Source: Fistulifera solaris
Taxonomy: Eukaryota; Bacillariophyta; Bacillariophyceae; Naviculales; Stauroneidaceae
Length of the DNA: 64,000 nucleotides
NCBI GenBank assembly: GCA_030295235.1
Contig: AP026137.1
Coordinates: forward strand, 186,001 to 250,000
Direction: 5' to 3'
Shown one piece after another: positions 46,251-56,651 of the stretch (within the stretch, counting starts at the first letter, position 1; every line of letters starts with the position of its first letter). Both the position numbers and the translations under genes were made by a program. The notes below the pieces were generated by a model. That model saw only the letters and a list, made by a program, of their open reading frames with translations. It searched no databases and was not told the DNA's origin.

Positions 46251-46471
46251 GATATAATGTGAAACGCCTTACCATTTTATATAGGCTATTTAAGTGGGGC
46301 CCGTTGGAGATGAAATACGAGGTCTTTTTTTACGTAGTAACACAGCCTTTACAAAATTCCGCACGGTGAGAGAGTGAGAGACTGTGCGATGGAGTCATGA
46401 AAAACCCTAATCGAAAAGGTCTTTCCCGACAAGCAGCGACAAAAAGGCGGGGAATTTTTAACGCCGCGCCC
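46251..46471 (-). repeat. Right terminal inverted repeat
   Basis: About 221 bp, the inverse of 44819-45035. The outer 26 bases are almost identical between the two ends. Confidence 0.85.
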
Positions 46472-47364
46472 AGACTGTATTATATCGTACCGGAATCGTA
46501 CGGCAGTTGTATATTTTCATTGCTCTCGCAAAAATATCCGCATTGAGATCAATTTGAAGCGCATTTATAGTCTTCAGGTCCTCTTTTTATTATAAATGAG
46601 GCAACAAGTCACTCTTGAGTCGGATTTCGGTGTTTCGCAGGTACTCGCGACGCTTGTCTAACTGTAGTTGTCGTCAAACAGCGGGCAATAAATTCCATGA
46701 GATCATTATCAACCGACGCGATTGATGTGATCCTTCACCGTGTGGAGTTGCCACAGCTCATCCTGAGCTCTCGCTAGTGAATTTCTGACTGTTTGAATAA
46801 AGACACGAATGGAAATCGAAGGGCGCACCTTCCTGCTATTTGTGTGTTTCAAGAGAGACGGGGAACATTATACTGAAGCTCGAAGATCATGTGCATGTCG
46901 TTTGTCGTTTCTCTACAAAGTATATATCGCCGTTTATCTGCTCAACTATTTATTAGCGTCAATAAAAACTACAAACTGATCAAGTAAAAGGTTTACGAAA
47001 AACGAATCTAACACTCTTAAATATTATTAGTATGGCGAAGATGAGATGGATGCAACGCAGCTCCATTCAATTATATTCATTCAGCAAGGCATTTTGCTTG
47101 TGCTTAGGAATGACGATGACGAAAAGAAACGCAGCAGATCAAAGGACAACAGAACAGTCAAACAAACACACGATTCGCCACAACGTGATTTCAACAAACA
47201 GTCTTGGATGTGGCTGTGGATGTTTAAGAGCTAATGCAAAGTTGCAACGATTGCAATCGCACTGCCCTGCTGAATCAAACATCAAAGACTCGAACGCCAA
47301 GTAGGGTCTGAGCAGTGAAAGAAAGTGGAAGACGAGTTTGATCCGAACCGAACATGCGCGACTC
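46472..47364. other. Non-coding spacer of the left inverted arm
   Basis: It corresponds to 53515-54330 of the right arm, for example through GATCAAGTAAAAGGTTTACG against the inverse of CGTAAACATTTTACTTGATC. It holds the upstream region of CDC20 copy A, cut off from its gene by the inserted element. No gene is seen. Confidence 0.6.
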
Positions 47365-48204
47365 TTACGACCTGGCTGCACGACGACGGCGACGCTTCGC
47401 TTCCACAGCTAGGTAGGCTTTCGCGGCCCTGTCGGGGTGAAAGCGGCCCTCTGCAATAGCACTGTGCCAAGCAGCAGTGTACTTTTTCATACAAGCCAAG
47501 TATTCCTCGCGCGAGCAACCGGTTATTGGAGTGTCATCAGGAAGATGTTTAAAAACATTAAACATGTAAGCGCCAACTGAGCCGGATGGGTCAATTCTCC
47601 AAGATGAGTGCGAAAGAATTCATCTTCTTCCACCACATTATCCAGACAAAAACGACTGTTTTCAAACTCACGTTCCACCAACCTCTTATCACCCTCCAGG
47701 TTCAAGGTCCGTACGTCGCAGTACATGTGGTCCTTCTCCTCCTTCGTCAACGAGTAACGATTGGGGATTTCCTTTATGCCTGTCACAATCTGTGGTGCAA
47801 AGGTGACACTGCAAGGAGGAGAACAAGAAAGGCTTGTCGATTGTTCGTGAGAAGCCCTCTGCACCGTTCGACAAAGGCTGGACGGAAACTAGCGGTGATT
47901 CCGGACGCACAGCATGTCGATGCTTCATACGCAGTATCGACATCGGCTTCTGGCTCCGACGGGCCTACATCATTCGTCTCCTCAATCAATGAAGGAGTAC
48001 AATCAAAAGGTCACCAGGTTGCACTAGGGTCGCGACGGAATCGTCCGAATCAACCAGAAGATCTCGATCTTGACTCAGGGCTACAGGGCGGCTGATCTGC
48101 CGCCGAACACAGTTTTCGGGGCTCTTCGTTCGCTGCCGCTTGTACGACGGCTCTCCATGACTTTGGGAACTCAGGGAAGAGATAGAACGCTTTGAAACGC
48201 GCAT
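47365..48204 (-). pseudogene. Unrecognised basic-tailed protein, copy A, frame-broken
   Basis: The start at 48204 gives MRVSKRSISSLS, then SYKRQRTKSPE, a basic stretch with a TKSP site that looks nuclear. Further on come MSILRMKHRHAV, then VTFAPQIVTGIKEIPNRYSL, TKEEKDHMYCDVRTLN, EGDKRLVEREFENSR, VVEEDEFFRTH, and the end EAKRRRRRAARS. The V.FA......I..IP.R..LT.EEK core resembles a motif that I remember from many uncharacterised diatom proteins. The frame changes about four times; one break (near 48015) lies at a T-run and would be closed by one more T, the others are less clear. The partner copy B is at 52668. No function can be given. Confidence 0.5.
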
Positions 48205-48483
48205 TTTGTTTGCTTTTAGTTGAGAATAGCGATTTTAATCAGCAATAACGGTGTTTTGTGCGTGCAACGCCGCGGTGTGTATATTATGGAGTATTTTGCG
48301 CTTGCTGCTGACTGCTGACGGACAGGGTCACCGACGATTACTAAAAGTCGTAGCGGGTCTAATACATCGTAGCCACGTATTAAACCGGTACTCAAAATTA
48401 CGTAACCATTACCCCTGCTGTTGCTGTACATAAAGTACAGTAGCTTGGCCGATTGCATGCGCAAAACTGCAAAACCTTTGTAA

Positions 48484-50127
48484 TTGACTTTACAATCAAT
48501 CATGATGATAATGACCGTTCCTTCTATGGGACTCTTTTCATTGCTTGTAAGCTCTATTTTGCGACCAGCACCACTCGTGCAGAGGTTTGTGGGACGGTTG
48601 CCTTGTGTTGTGGGGAGAAGTTGCGCGATTGTTTCCGCGAGTGTCTTGTACAGCAGCAACAATCAAAATCCATTTTCATCCTTTATGAAAGACATGACGT
48701 CTTCTCTGATGGGAAATTCATTGCCGTTGCAACCGCAAGTCGATCAAATACTCGCATCCGTGGAAACCCTGTCGTCTTGGGATCACGTTCGATTGACCCT
48801 AGAATCAAAAATGACAACTGACAACGAACGACTCTTTCGTGCCAATATCGACAAGGGATATGGTGTAGCATCGCCCTTGCATCGCGTCCGATTGTTTGAT
48901 GCATCGAATCGGGAAGAAGACATCCGTGTCGTTTTCTATCGAGACTCGGCTTCCTGGTGTCCATATTGTCAAAAAGTGTGGTTGACTTTGGAAGAAAAAC
49001 GCATTCCGTATCGCGTCGAAAAGGTCAATATGCGCTGTTACGGAGACAAACCGGCTTCCTTTATGCGGATGCAACCGAGTGGACAAATTCCGGTGGCGGT
49101 GATTGATGGGAAAGTCTACGGGCAATCGAATGATATCTTGTACGTTCTGGAAGAAAGTTTCCCTGAATACAAGTCGTTGAAACCGCCGAAAGGGACCGAG
49201 CCGAAAGCACAGGAATTACTGCGTCTCGAACGGCAACTCTTTTCGGCATGGATGTATTGGTTGACAAGTAGTGGCGGTGCACGTCTGCGACAAGAATTTG
49301 TGCAAGTATTGCAGCAGGTCGAGCGCGAGTTACAAAGCACTGGTCCCTTTTTCATGGGAAAACAAGTCACGACGGTGGATTTCATGTACGCATCGTTTTT
49401 GGAACGTATGGCGGCATCCCTATTGTATTACAAAGGTTTTGTAATGCGTGTTGCACCCGGTCAAGCAACGGATTATCCCGCAGTAAATCGTTGGTTTGAC
49501 GCCATGGAGACGTTGGAATCCTACCAGTTGACCAAAAGTGACTATTATACGCACTGTTGGGATTTACCACCTCAGTTGGGTGGGTGCGTTGCGGAGCCCG
49601 CGGGAGATATTTATCGACGAACCATTGATGGTGAGCGCCTACCCGATGATAGTCGAGGGAGTTGGGAGCTGCCCCTTGAACCACACAATGGAGGGGTGGA
49701 ACCGGACTGGACGTGGGCGGGGGATGAGGCATGGGCTCGTCGGGAAGCTGTCGAGCGACTATCCGCCAATTACAATGCGATCGTGCGATTTGCCGCACGT
49801 GGGGCGGGACGAAAAGGAATGCCACCCGTGTCAGCTCCGTTGGCTGATCCCAATGCCGTTCCCAGTGAGGCGGTGATAGGGTCGGTGGATGCGATTCTGC
49901 GCATCGTTTGCATGGCACTTCTTGACGGGACGGAGCAGCATAGTGCCGCGTTGATGCAAACAGCAAATATCATTCATCAAGGTGGTAAAGAGTTACAAAA
50001 TGGTGTGGTGGATAGTCTTGCATATCTGAGGGACCGAGTGGGTGTCCCTCGTGATATGAAGTTACCTGCGGCTCGCCAACTCCGAGCTTATTTGAATTGG
50101 GCGATCGAAAAAGTTCTCGATGCTTGA
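48484..50127 (+). CDS. Glutathione S-transferase-like protein with long C-terminal extension
   Basis: The protein has 547 residues in one exon. A hydrophobic leader (GLFSLLVSSILRPAPLV) may target it to an organelle. Residues about 145-230 form a thioredoxin-fold GST N-terminal domain: FYRDSASWCPYCQKVWLTLE (CPYC active-site pair), then IPYRVEKVNM, PSGQIPVAVIDG and GQSNDILYVLEE. The helical GST C-terminal domain follows (GPFFMGKQVTTVDFMYASFL, YPAVNRWFDAME). The final 180 residues hold AEPAGDIYRRTIDG and further helices without a known domain. The CPYC motif and the general shape suggest a glutathione-dependent reductase or transferase of the plastid-containing lineages. It lies in the core between the inverted arms and converges with the Omp85 gene 73 bp away. 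The first of several ATGs is used; 48502 or 48505 are alternatives. Confidence 0.8.
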   Translation: MTLQSIMMIMTVPSMGLFSLLVSSILRPAPLVQRFVGRLPCVVGRSCAIVSASVLYSSNNQNPFSSFMKDMTSSLMGNSLPLQPQVDQILASVETLSSWDHVRLTLESKMTTDNERLFRANIDKGYGVASPLHRVRLFDASNREEDIRVVFYRDSASWCPYCQKVWLTLEEKRIPYRVEKVNMRCYGDKPASFMRMQPSGQIPVAVIDGKVYGQSNDILYVLEESFPEYKSLKPPKGTEPKAQELLRLERQLFSAWMYWLTSSGGARLRQEFVQVLQQVERELQSTGPFFMGKQVTTVDFMYASFLERMAASLLYYKGFVMRVAPGQATDYPAVNRWFDAMETLESYQLTKSDYYTHCWDLPPQLGGCVAEPAGDIYRRTIDGERLPDDSRGSWELPLEPHNGGVEPDWTWAGDEAWARREAVERLSANYNAIVRFAARGAGRKGMPPVSAPLADPNAVPSEAVIGSVDAILRIVCMALLDGTEQHSAALMQTANIIHQGGKELQNGVVDSLAYLRDRVGVPRDMKLPAARQLRAYLNWAIEKVLDA

Positions 50128-50200
50128 AATAGTTTTGCAATTAAAAACAGCGTTATTACGAGTTAGTTTTTGCCAAAAATGTACAAAAGACTTTCCCCTT

Positions 50201-52392
50201 TCAAATTTCAAAGTCGCGTCCAAGTCCAAAAGTTGACTTGATTTTCCCTTCCCCTCGTAGATAGCTAATGTTGATCTTCAATGGAATGCCTTGCAAAGTT
50301 TTACGCAGCCCGAGGCCAATGCATGACTTGCGAATGTACGACGGCGTTGTACTTTCTTTGGCAAATAGCCAATCCCCGAACAAAACGATACTTGCATCTT
50401 GCTCCATGTTGTCGATCGGAAGACTCACAGGAACACGAATTTCCGTTGTCCCAGTAATGGCAGACGATATGCTTCCAATGTCGCCAGCACCACGGATGTT
50501 GCACGCCAAACCTTGCGCTCTTCCCTCATGTTTGGGGAGGCTTTTCGTCGATGTCACAACCGAGTGTCGCAAAGCGAGAACGATGGGTCTCGTACTCGTT
50601 TCGACGCGGATACAACAGGGAATGTTTGTCGCGTCGTGGCCGTAATGGAAGAATAGGGAACAGCGAAGTGGGTCAACGGATCTCGCTCACTGATGTTTTC
50701 TCTAGTTGGTAACTGTAATTTACCCGGAAATCTCGATCCCAACATAATCGATGCATCGAAATTTGAACGCGCCCCTCTAGGCAACGACCGAACAAAAGGA
50801 CCGACTCCTAACGATGTACTGGCTATGCTTTCCTCGGACCCTTCCGCCGTCGTGACGTGCTCGACGGACGCAGTTGCGACACTATTGAGCATGAGTTTAC
50901 GATCGATAGGATTTCGCAAGCGAAATGTAGCACCACTTCTATGATCCAGTAGCGGGCCTCGTGTGTTCTTTTTGGCTTCAACGAATGGTGCCGACTCTTC
51001 GTTTAACAAAGTTTCTTGAGCATCTGGAGGCTTTGAACTGGTCTTATCGACATTCACCTCTTTTTCACCAATGTAATCACTAAACAACTCAACATCATAG
51101 CCGCCTTCCAAACCAAATCGATCATCACTGAATCGCAAGCGTCCACTGGGACCTTTGGTACCTCTTCGCAAGGTAAAGCCGAGTGATTCACCTCCACCCA
51201 ACAAGTTCGCATGTTCAAAATCCAACTCCCCTTCCCAATCGCCGGTATAAAGTGACTTGGACAATCCGTATTCCAAATGGCGCGGCGGTGCTTCATGGAC
51301 CAGCATTTGCAATTGAACTGTGCCATTATCGACCGTTTTCGGTGCCGCCTGCAGTACTCTTTTGAAAATTCCACTACCTACAATCTTCTTCCAGCGACTT
51401 TCGTTCCAACGAAAGTGTTCTCCGGGTGCCAATCCCAAGGCGGCTGCAATACGACGGGGCCGCGTCCGGCCCACCGGTGTCGGCACGTAGGTCCAATTCA
51501 AGTCTTTTCGTGCTACTTCAGCATTGAAACCAAACGTCCGTCGCTGGGTGTGTTTGTCGGCGTACTGCCGAAACGTCACCAGATCACCCGTCTCCGGGTC
51601 GATGACCATTTCTTTGCAAAAGACGATGCGCACGGGTTCATCCGCGGTGGTGGGTTCTTGGACCCGAATTTCGGCCGTCCCCGTCTCGGGAACCAAGGTG
51701 GCTCCCGTGACACTGTGCAGTACGTAACCTTGTCGCGCATACCAGCGTTGAATGGAACGAGCAAATTCTTGGACTCGATCGATGCCCAAGGGTTGCCCCA
51801 ATAGTCCCGATCGTCGGGCGGCGATATGGACTACCGTACTAGGTAAGACAGTGGTATCAGGTGTAATCACGACCTGCTTCACCGGTGTCGTGAGTATGGT
51901 TTGCATCATTTCGTCTTGGGCTTTTTGTTGCGGGCTGCGGAATTTGCGACGTATCGCTTGATTGACTTTTTGGAAAGGTTTCGCGATAGTCGATTTGGTA
52001 GATGCGAAAAAATTATTCCAGTATTGAGCTGCAGACGCCAAGGAGTATGTTTTGTTTGTTGCTCTCGCTTTTTCGGGGCGACTTGTGCTGGCGATAAGGC
52101 GTTCCGAGGAAGGCGATGATGGATGCAAAGACGTCCGTCCCGCGCCGTTTTCGACACTCAGAACAATTTGCTCATCGGGTACCTCTTCGTGGCTCATCCA
52201 ACTGAGTGAAGCTGAAGGCAAATTTGCGTCATCGCCTTCTCCTGCTCTAGCGGATCGAGGAAAGTTGCCGTTATTATAACCTCCGCCGTTGTTGTGTGAG
52301 CGTGGAGGAAGAACAAAGCCGTTTGAGACGACAAGGCGCTGCCATGCGACCAATAAAACAAACCAACACACCACTCTCATTGTATTAAACAA
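50201..52392 (-). CDS. Omp85/BamA-type outer-membrane barrel protein, plastid-targeted
   Basis: The leader MRVVCWFVLLVAWQRLVVSNG followed by FVLPPRS fits a diatom plastid presequence (F at the cut site); its ATG at 52380 is the better start. A disordered region, then POTRA-like segments follow: VQEFARSIQRWYARQGYVLH, then GTAEIRVQEP, and HEAPPRHLEYGLSKSL. The C-terminal half has Omp85 barrel features: GELDFEHANLLGGGESLGF, RLRFSDDRFGLEGG, LALRHSVVTSTKSLP, and the end STFGLGRDFEI. The frame breaks near 50580; one more C in the CCC run there joins both halves cleanly (RVRDPIVLALRHS), giving about 730 residues. Such proteins insert or translocate proteins at the outer envelope (Toc75, BamA); a complex-plastid Omp85 has been described in this diatom group, and this may be it. 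Confidence 0.8.
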
Positions 52393-52667
52393 AGAGATCC
52401 ACTTATACTGTAGGAGATAAATGGAAGAAGTATAGTAACTCGAAAGATATTGCGGTTGATGTTTTATCGCGCAGTGTCAATCGTCAATCGGTTCACTAAA
52501 AATCGTATCGGTATAATGTGTGATATTGTAGTAGACTCGCTACGACATCAAAACAACAACGTCTGTCCGCGGTCCGTCAGCAGCAGCGAGCGCAGCCACA
52601 ACAGATTTTTACACAAAACACCGTTATTGCCGATAATAATTGCTATTCTCATCTATAAACAAACAAA

Positions 52668-53514
52668 ATGCGAGTTTCAAAGCGTTCTATCTCTTCTCTG
52701 AGTCCCCAAAGTCATGAAGAATCGTCGTGCAAGCGGCAGCGAACGAAAAGCCCCGAGAAATTGTGCTTGGCGGCAGACCAGTCGCCCGTAGCCCCGAGTC
52801 AAAATCTAGATCTTTTGGTTGATTCTGGCGATTCCTTCGCGACCCTAGTGGAACCTGGTGACCTTTCTGAGTGTCCTCCGTCCTTGGTTGAGGAAACGAA
52901 TGAAGCACGCCCGTCGAGCAAGAAGCCGATGTCGATCCTGCGTATGAAGCATCGTTATGCTGTGCACCCGGAAGCACCGCTGGTTTCCGTCCTGCCTTTC
53001 TCGACTGTTGTTGCGTCCTCCGACGCAGACACGACGAAGCCTTTCTTGTTCTCCTTCTCGCGGTGTCAGCTTCGCACCACAGATTGTGACGGGCGTGAAG
53101 GAGAGCCCCAATCGCTTCTCATTGACGAAGGAGGAGAAGAACAGCATGTACTGCGACGTACGCACATTGAACGTGGAGGGTGATAAGCGGTTTGTGGAAC
53201 GTGAGTTTGAGTGCAGCCGGTTCTGTTTGGATAATGTGGTGGAGGAAGATGAATTCTTTCGCACTCATCGAGGAGATTTGACCCATCCAGCACAGTTGCT
53301 TACATGTTTAACGTTTTTGGACATCTTCCCGTTGACGCTCCCATAACCGGTTATTGCTCACGCGAGGAATACTTGGCTTATATGAAAAAGTACACGGCTG
53401 ATTGGCACAGTGCTATTGCTGAGGGCCGCTTTCACCCCGACAGGGCCGAAAGCCATCCAAGCTGTGGAAGCGAAGCGTCTCCGTCGTCGCCTTCGTCGTG
53501 CAGCCAAATCGTAA
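52668..53514 (+). pseudogene. Unrecognised basic-tailed protein, copy B, frame-broken
   Basis: The first frame from 52668 keeps 171 codons: MRVSKRSISSLSPQSHEESS, CKRQRTKSPEKL, GDLSECPPSLVEETNEAR, MSILRMKHRYAVHPEAP. It then drifts into a wrong frame near 53050, while VSFAPQIVTGVKESPNRFSL and TKEEKNSMYCDVRTLN continue in another frame to about 53346. The end REEYLAYMKKYTADWHSAI and the basic tail RLRRRLRRAAKS lie in a third stretch ending at 53514. This copy shows the N-terminal third better than copy A, while copy A keeps the C-terminus better. Amino-acid similarity is high (about 80% by eye), and much of the difference is conservative, which argues for selection before the frames broke. Function unknown. 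Confidence 0.5.
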
Positions 53515-54486
53515 GAGTCGCGCATGTTCGGAACCGACTTCGTCTTTCACACCCTACTTGGGCGGCGGGTCCCTGGTGTTTGGTTCAGCCGGGCATTGCG
53601 ATTGCAACCGCTGCAATTTTGCTTTAGCTTTAAACATCCACATCCACATCCAAGGTTGTTTGCAGAGATATCCAAAGGCTAATCGTTTGTTCTGTGTTCT
53701 TTTGTCCTTTGATTTACGCTCTCTTTTCGTCCGCTTCGTTCATCAGCACAAGCAAAATGCTTTGCTGAATGAAGATATTTGAATGGAGTTGCGTTGCATC
53801 CATCTCATTCTCGCCATACTAATAAATTTTAAGAGTGTTAGATTCGTTTTTCGTAAACATTTTACTTGATCAGTTTGTAGTATTAATTTACGTTATTAAT
53901 ACGTGACCAGATAAAAACGGCGAGATGGGGTAGATGATCTCTGCCGAGCCGCAGCATCTTGTTCCCCGTCTCTCCTAAAAACACACAGCTAGCAGGATGG
54001 CGCTCCCTTCGATTTCCATACGTTTTCTTTATTCAAACAGTCAACAATTTATTAGCTAGATCTCAGGATTAGCTGTAGCAACTTCACACGGCGAAGCATC
54101 ATATCAATCATCGAGTCGGTCGACGATGATGCGGTGCTGCTAAGGTTTAGCTGCTTAACAACAACTATGGTGAATCAAGCGTCGCAACCATCTAGAAAGC
54201 ACCAGAATTCAACACAAGAATGATTTGTTGCTTCATTTACACTAAAAAGAGAACCTGAAGACTTCAAATGCGCTTTAAATTGGTCTCAATGTTGGTATTT
54301 TGCGGGGGCAATGAAAAATACAGCTGCCGTACAGTACGATACAGAGTGTATTGTACATACAATTTCTACGTCTTTCCTGGTACGCTTTGCTACAGAAGAT
54401 ACAAGCGTATCGCTCCCGTATAACTTTGTACCGCAGCAAGCCGCATTACCCGCATAATTTTTGCTTTGCGAACCAAAAATCACACA
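53515..54486. other. Non-coding spacer of the right inverted arm, with empty insertion site
   Basis: Counterpart of 46472-47364 on the other arm. Around 54325-54360 it reads continuously across the point where the left arm holds the inserted element. No gene is seen. Confidence 0.6.
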
Positions 54487-56194
54487 ATGGTGTCTTCTTG
54501 CACTCAAAACAACGTTCTATCCTCTGATATGCTTTCGCATACTCACTTATCAACTCCTAATCGTCCTGGAAACCGCGGAGTGGCGCAGACTGTCGCGCAT
54601 CGCACTCCGCAGATGATTAAAACTCCAGTCCCTCGCATGCGTTCAACTGCTCATCATCATCGCTGTTTTTTTTACGCCGCAGAGTGCTCCTCGTGGCGAT
54701 CTGGATCGTTTCATTCCGTCTCGCCGCATGAATATGGAATTGTGTCGCCGAAAGCTGAATTCTGCGTCCAAGTCGTGTGAATCGTCCAGTGTTGCTTGCG
54801 CCGGTCCTCCTTCCGCAGCTCGTTCGACGAAACTCGCGTACGAGAAGCAATTGTTGAGCACGCTTGTGCAATGTATCGACGAGCGATCTTGACGATGAGC
54901 TTCAATTGAAGTCTCTTTTGAAGTACGGCTCTGTTTCTCCTTCCACGACAAGTAATCGCCGTCCTATCGTTGCTGCGGACCCTTTCAGCGATGGACTTCT
55001 TGCGTCCTTCCCGACCTTGACGGCTGAAAAGGTCATTGTAAACGCTGCTCGTGTCCTCAAATCCCGTCCTGAAGTCATTCTCGATGTACCGGGTATTGTA
55101 AATGATTACTATACGCATCCACTCAGCTGGAGTAAAGACAATTTGCTGGCTGTGGCTCTGGGATCATCTGTGTACGTCATGAACGAGTCTACTCGTACGT
55201 TCATGAGATTGGGGGCGCTGGTATTACACCCCTTGACGAAAACGAGACCTCGAATTACGTTCGATCTGTCAAGTGGTGCACAATGGACGGTATGACGCAC
55301 CTGCTGGCAGTAGGAACGAAGTTCAGGCTTTGTTCGCGTGTACGACACCATCAGCAACAAAGAAGTTGTTTGCACCTCCTTGACCTCGGCAAGAAGCCCA
55401 GTGCGCGCACTTTGCTGGAACGATTCGCGAAATTGGTTGACGGCTGGATGCGCGAACAGTGAGATTGCGAATCTCGACTTGGCGTTCTCGGTCTGTCACA
55501 GGGATGACCGTGTCTGGATCAGCGTCATCGTCAGGTGTGTTGTCAGTCTGCAACCTGGCCTGGAATGCAGAAGGAACGTGCCTTGCAAGAGGTCGAAATG
55601 ATAACGCAGTTCATCTTTGGGATCCTTCCATGATCAACAATGCCGGACCTCGACTTGTACTGGAATCGCACGCGGCTGTCAAGGGACTGGCGTGGTGTCC
55701 TTATCGGCGATATGCTCGCGACTGGCGGCGGAACTGCCGATGGCTGCATCAAGCTGTGGAGTGCTACTTCCGGGAATATGTTGAAGAGCGTTTAGACCAA
55801 TAGTCAAGTTTCTTCTTTGGTTTGGGGCCGGCATCATCAGGAGTTGTATTCCAGCCATGGCTTTTCAACCTCTAGTCCAAGCAACGTGGTCGCTATGCGG
55901 AGTTACCCGAAGATGGAGCCGATTCAGAGTTTGTCTACGCACAAAGGCCGCATCTTGACAATGGATATGAGCCCCGATGGTTGCAAGCTCGCTTCCATGG
56001 GTTCGGATGAGATGTTGTGTATCTGGAAAGTTGATGCGTCTCCAGATCGATCTCGCCACGGTGCTTGTGGTGTTTACACTTCTCCATCGCTTTGGATCTT
56101 GTTTCGTCATCCGTTAAATGTGAATTCGAGTTGCCTGGGTTCGTTTTGTCCTTTTGTCTTGCGCACTAGTGTTTTTTCGCCGAAAGAATTCTGA
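54487..56194 (+). pseudogene. CDC20/Fizzy-family WD40 protein, copy B, frame-broken
   Basis: It starts MVSSCTQNNVLSSDM like copy A. The DRFIPSRRMN box is present around 54700-54735 but in a different frame, after a run of eight T at 54666. SDLDDELQLKSLLKYGSVSP and GIVNDYYTHPLSWSKDNLLA follow, then VKWCTMDGMTHLLAVGT, RALCWNDSRNWLTAGCANSE, ARGRNDNAVHLWDPSM, LESHAAVKGLAWCPYRR and GRILTMDMSPDGCKLASMGS. At least five frame changes occur; one is shared with copy A. The propeller is recognisable to the end (DEMLCIWKVDA), so the copy is fairly young or the breaks are partly sequence errors. CDC20 proteins present substrates to the anaphase-promoting complex. Confidence 0.75.
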
Positions 56195-56651
56195 GAATGT
56201 AGTCGTTTTCTGTTTATGTTTTTTCTTTGTTGTTACGTAACTTCTATTTTATGATAATTGAATATTGCTTGAAATCTTATGGCCATGTTTACGTAGTTTT
56301 ATATAAAAAATAGAAAACCACTCGATAGTGATTTTTGCTGTAAGCGGGCGTAGTCCTTCATACTCTCAATTTATAACACTGGTCTATATTATTTGGTGTA
56401 GATCGGAGTTATTGCGGTCGTTATAGCGAAGATCAGAATGATTGCTCGAATTGGGGTTGCAATCGATACTTGATCATCTGTCGACAAAATTCTCCTTCTT
56501 TTCGCTCCAGATGCATTTACTGGAGAGCACTATGCACCAACTCGGTCACCCTAGATACAATGCCATTTGATATGAAGCCATATTCGTCTTTTCCCATTAG
56601 CGACTAATCAATAAATTAATACCTAATATGAGCTTATAATATTATCGCCAT
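56195..56651. other. Intergenic, convergent 3' ends
   Basis: AT-rich DNA between CDC20 copy B and the AP-1 gamma 3' end. No gene or repeat is seen. Confidence 0.45.

Larger units (their letters stand above)
44819..46471. mobile_element. Non-autonomous DNA element with long terminal inverted repeats
   Basis: The ends are GGGCACGGCGTTAAAAATTC (left) and the inverse of GGGCGCGGCGTTAAAAATTC (right). The inverted repeats are about 217 bp (44819-45035) and 221 bp (46251-46471), both ending inward at the motif AAGGCGTTTCACAT. The paralogous right arm (about 54335-54345) shows uninterrupted flanks (TACAATACA joined to CTGTATCGTAC on the matching strand), an empty site. No transposase is encoded; the interior holds two phased C/G-run arrays and a GC-rich stretch without recognisable product. 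No clear target-site duplication is visible; at most 3 bp could be argued. The superfamily is unknown. Confidence 0.8.
42893..48400. repeat. Left arm of a large inverted duplication
   Basis: This arm, read on the minus strand, matches 52480-56200 on the plus strand: the basic-tailed gene (48204-47365 against 52668-53514), the spacer (for example 46540-46600 against 54225-54300) and the CDC20-like gene (44691-42893 against 54487-56194). The match includes non-coding DNA, so it is a segmental duplication and not merely two related genes. A 1,653-bp element at 44819-46471 interrupts only this arm. Boundaries are approximate. Confidence 0.85.
52480..56200. repeat. Right arm of the large inverted duplication
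   Basis: Inverse match of 42893-48400 without the inserted element. The inner edge lies near 52480: CATTTTGTTTGTTTATAGAT-like sequence upstream of the basic-tailed gene matches the inverse of the left arm up to about 48400. The outer edge is near the CDC20-like 3' end. Confidence 0.85.

Noticed and set aside
7654-46300. A 13-base match ATTTAAGTGGGGC between 7652 and the element's right end
   Set aside because: No similarity extends beyond it, so I take it as chance.
44808-46485. Target-site duplication of the inserted element (ACA left, AGA right)
   Set aside because: Only three bases and imperfect; the comparison with the empty site is ambiguous by a few bases.
11105-48400. Recurring CCGGTAC-type motif in intergenic DNA (near 11109, 25193, 36132, 40340, 40650, 48394)
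   Set aside because: The number expected by chance was not computed, and positions relative to genes show no pattern.
50201-50572. Separate small gene downstream of Omp85
   Set aside because: Its sequence is the missing C-terminal strands of the Omp85 barrel, joined to the main frame by one base in a C-run.
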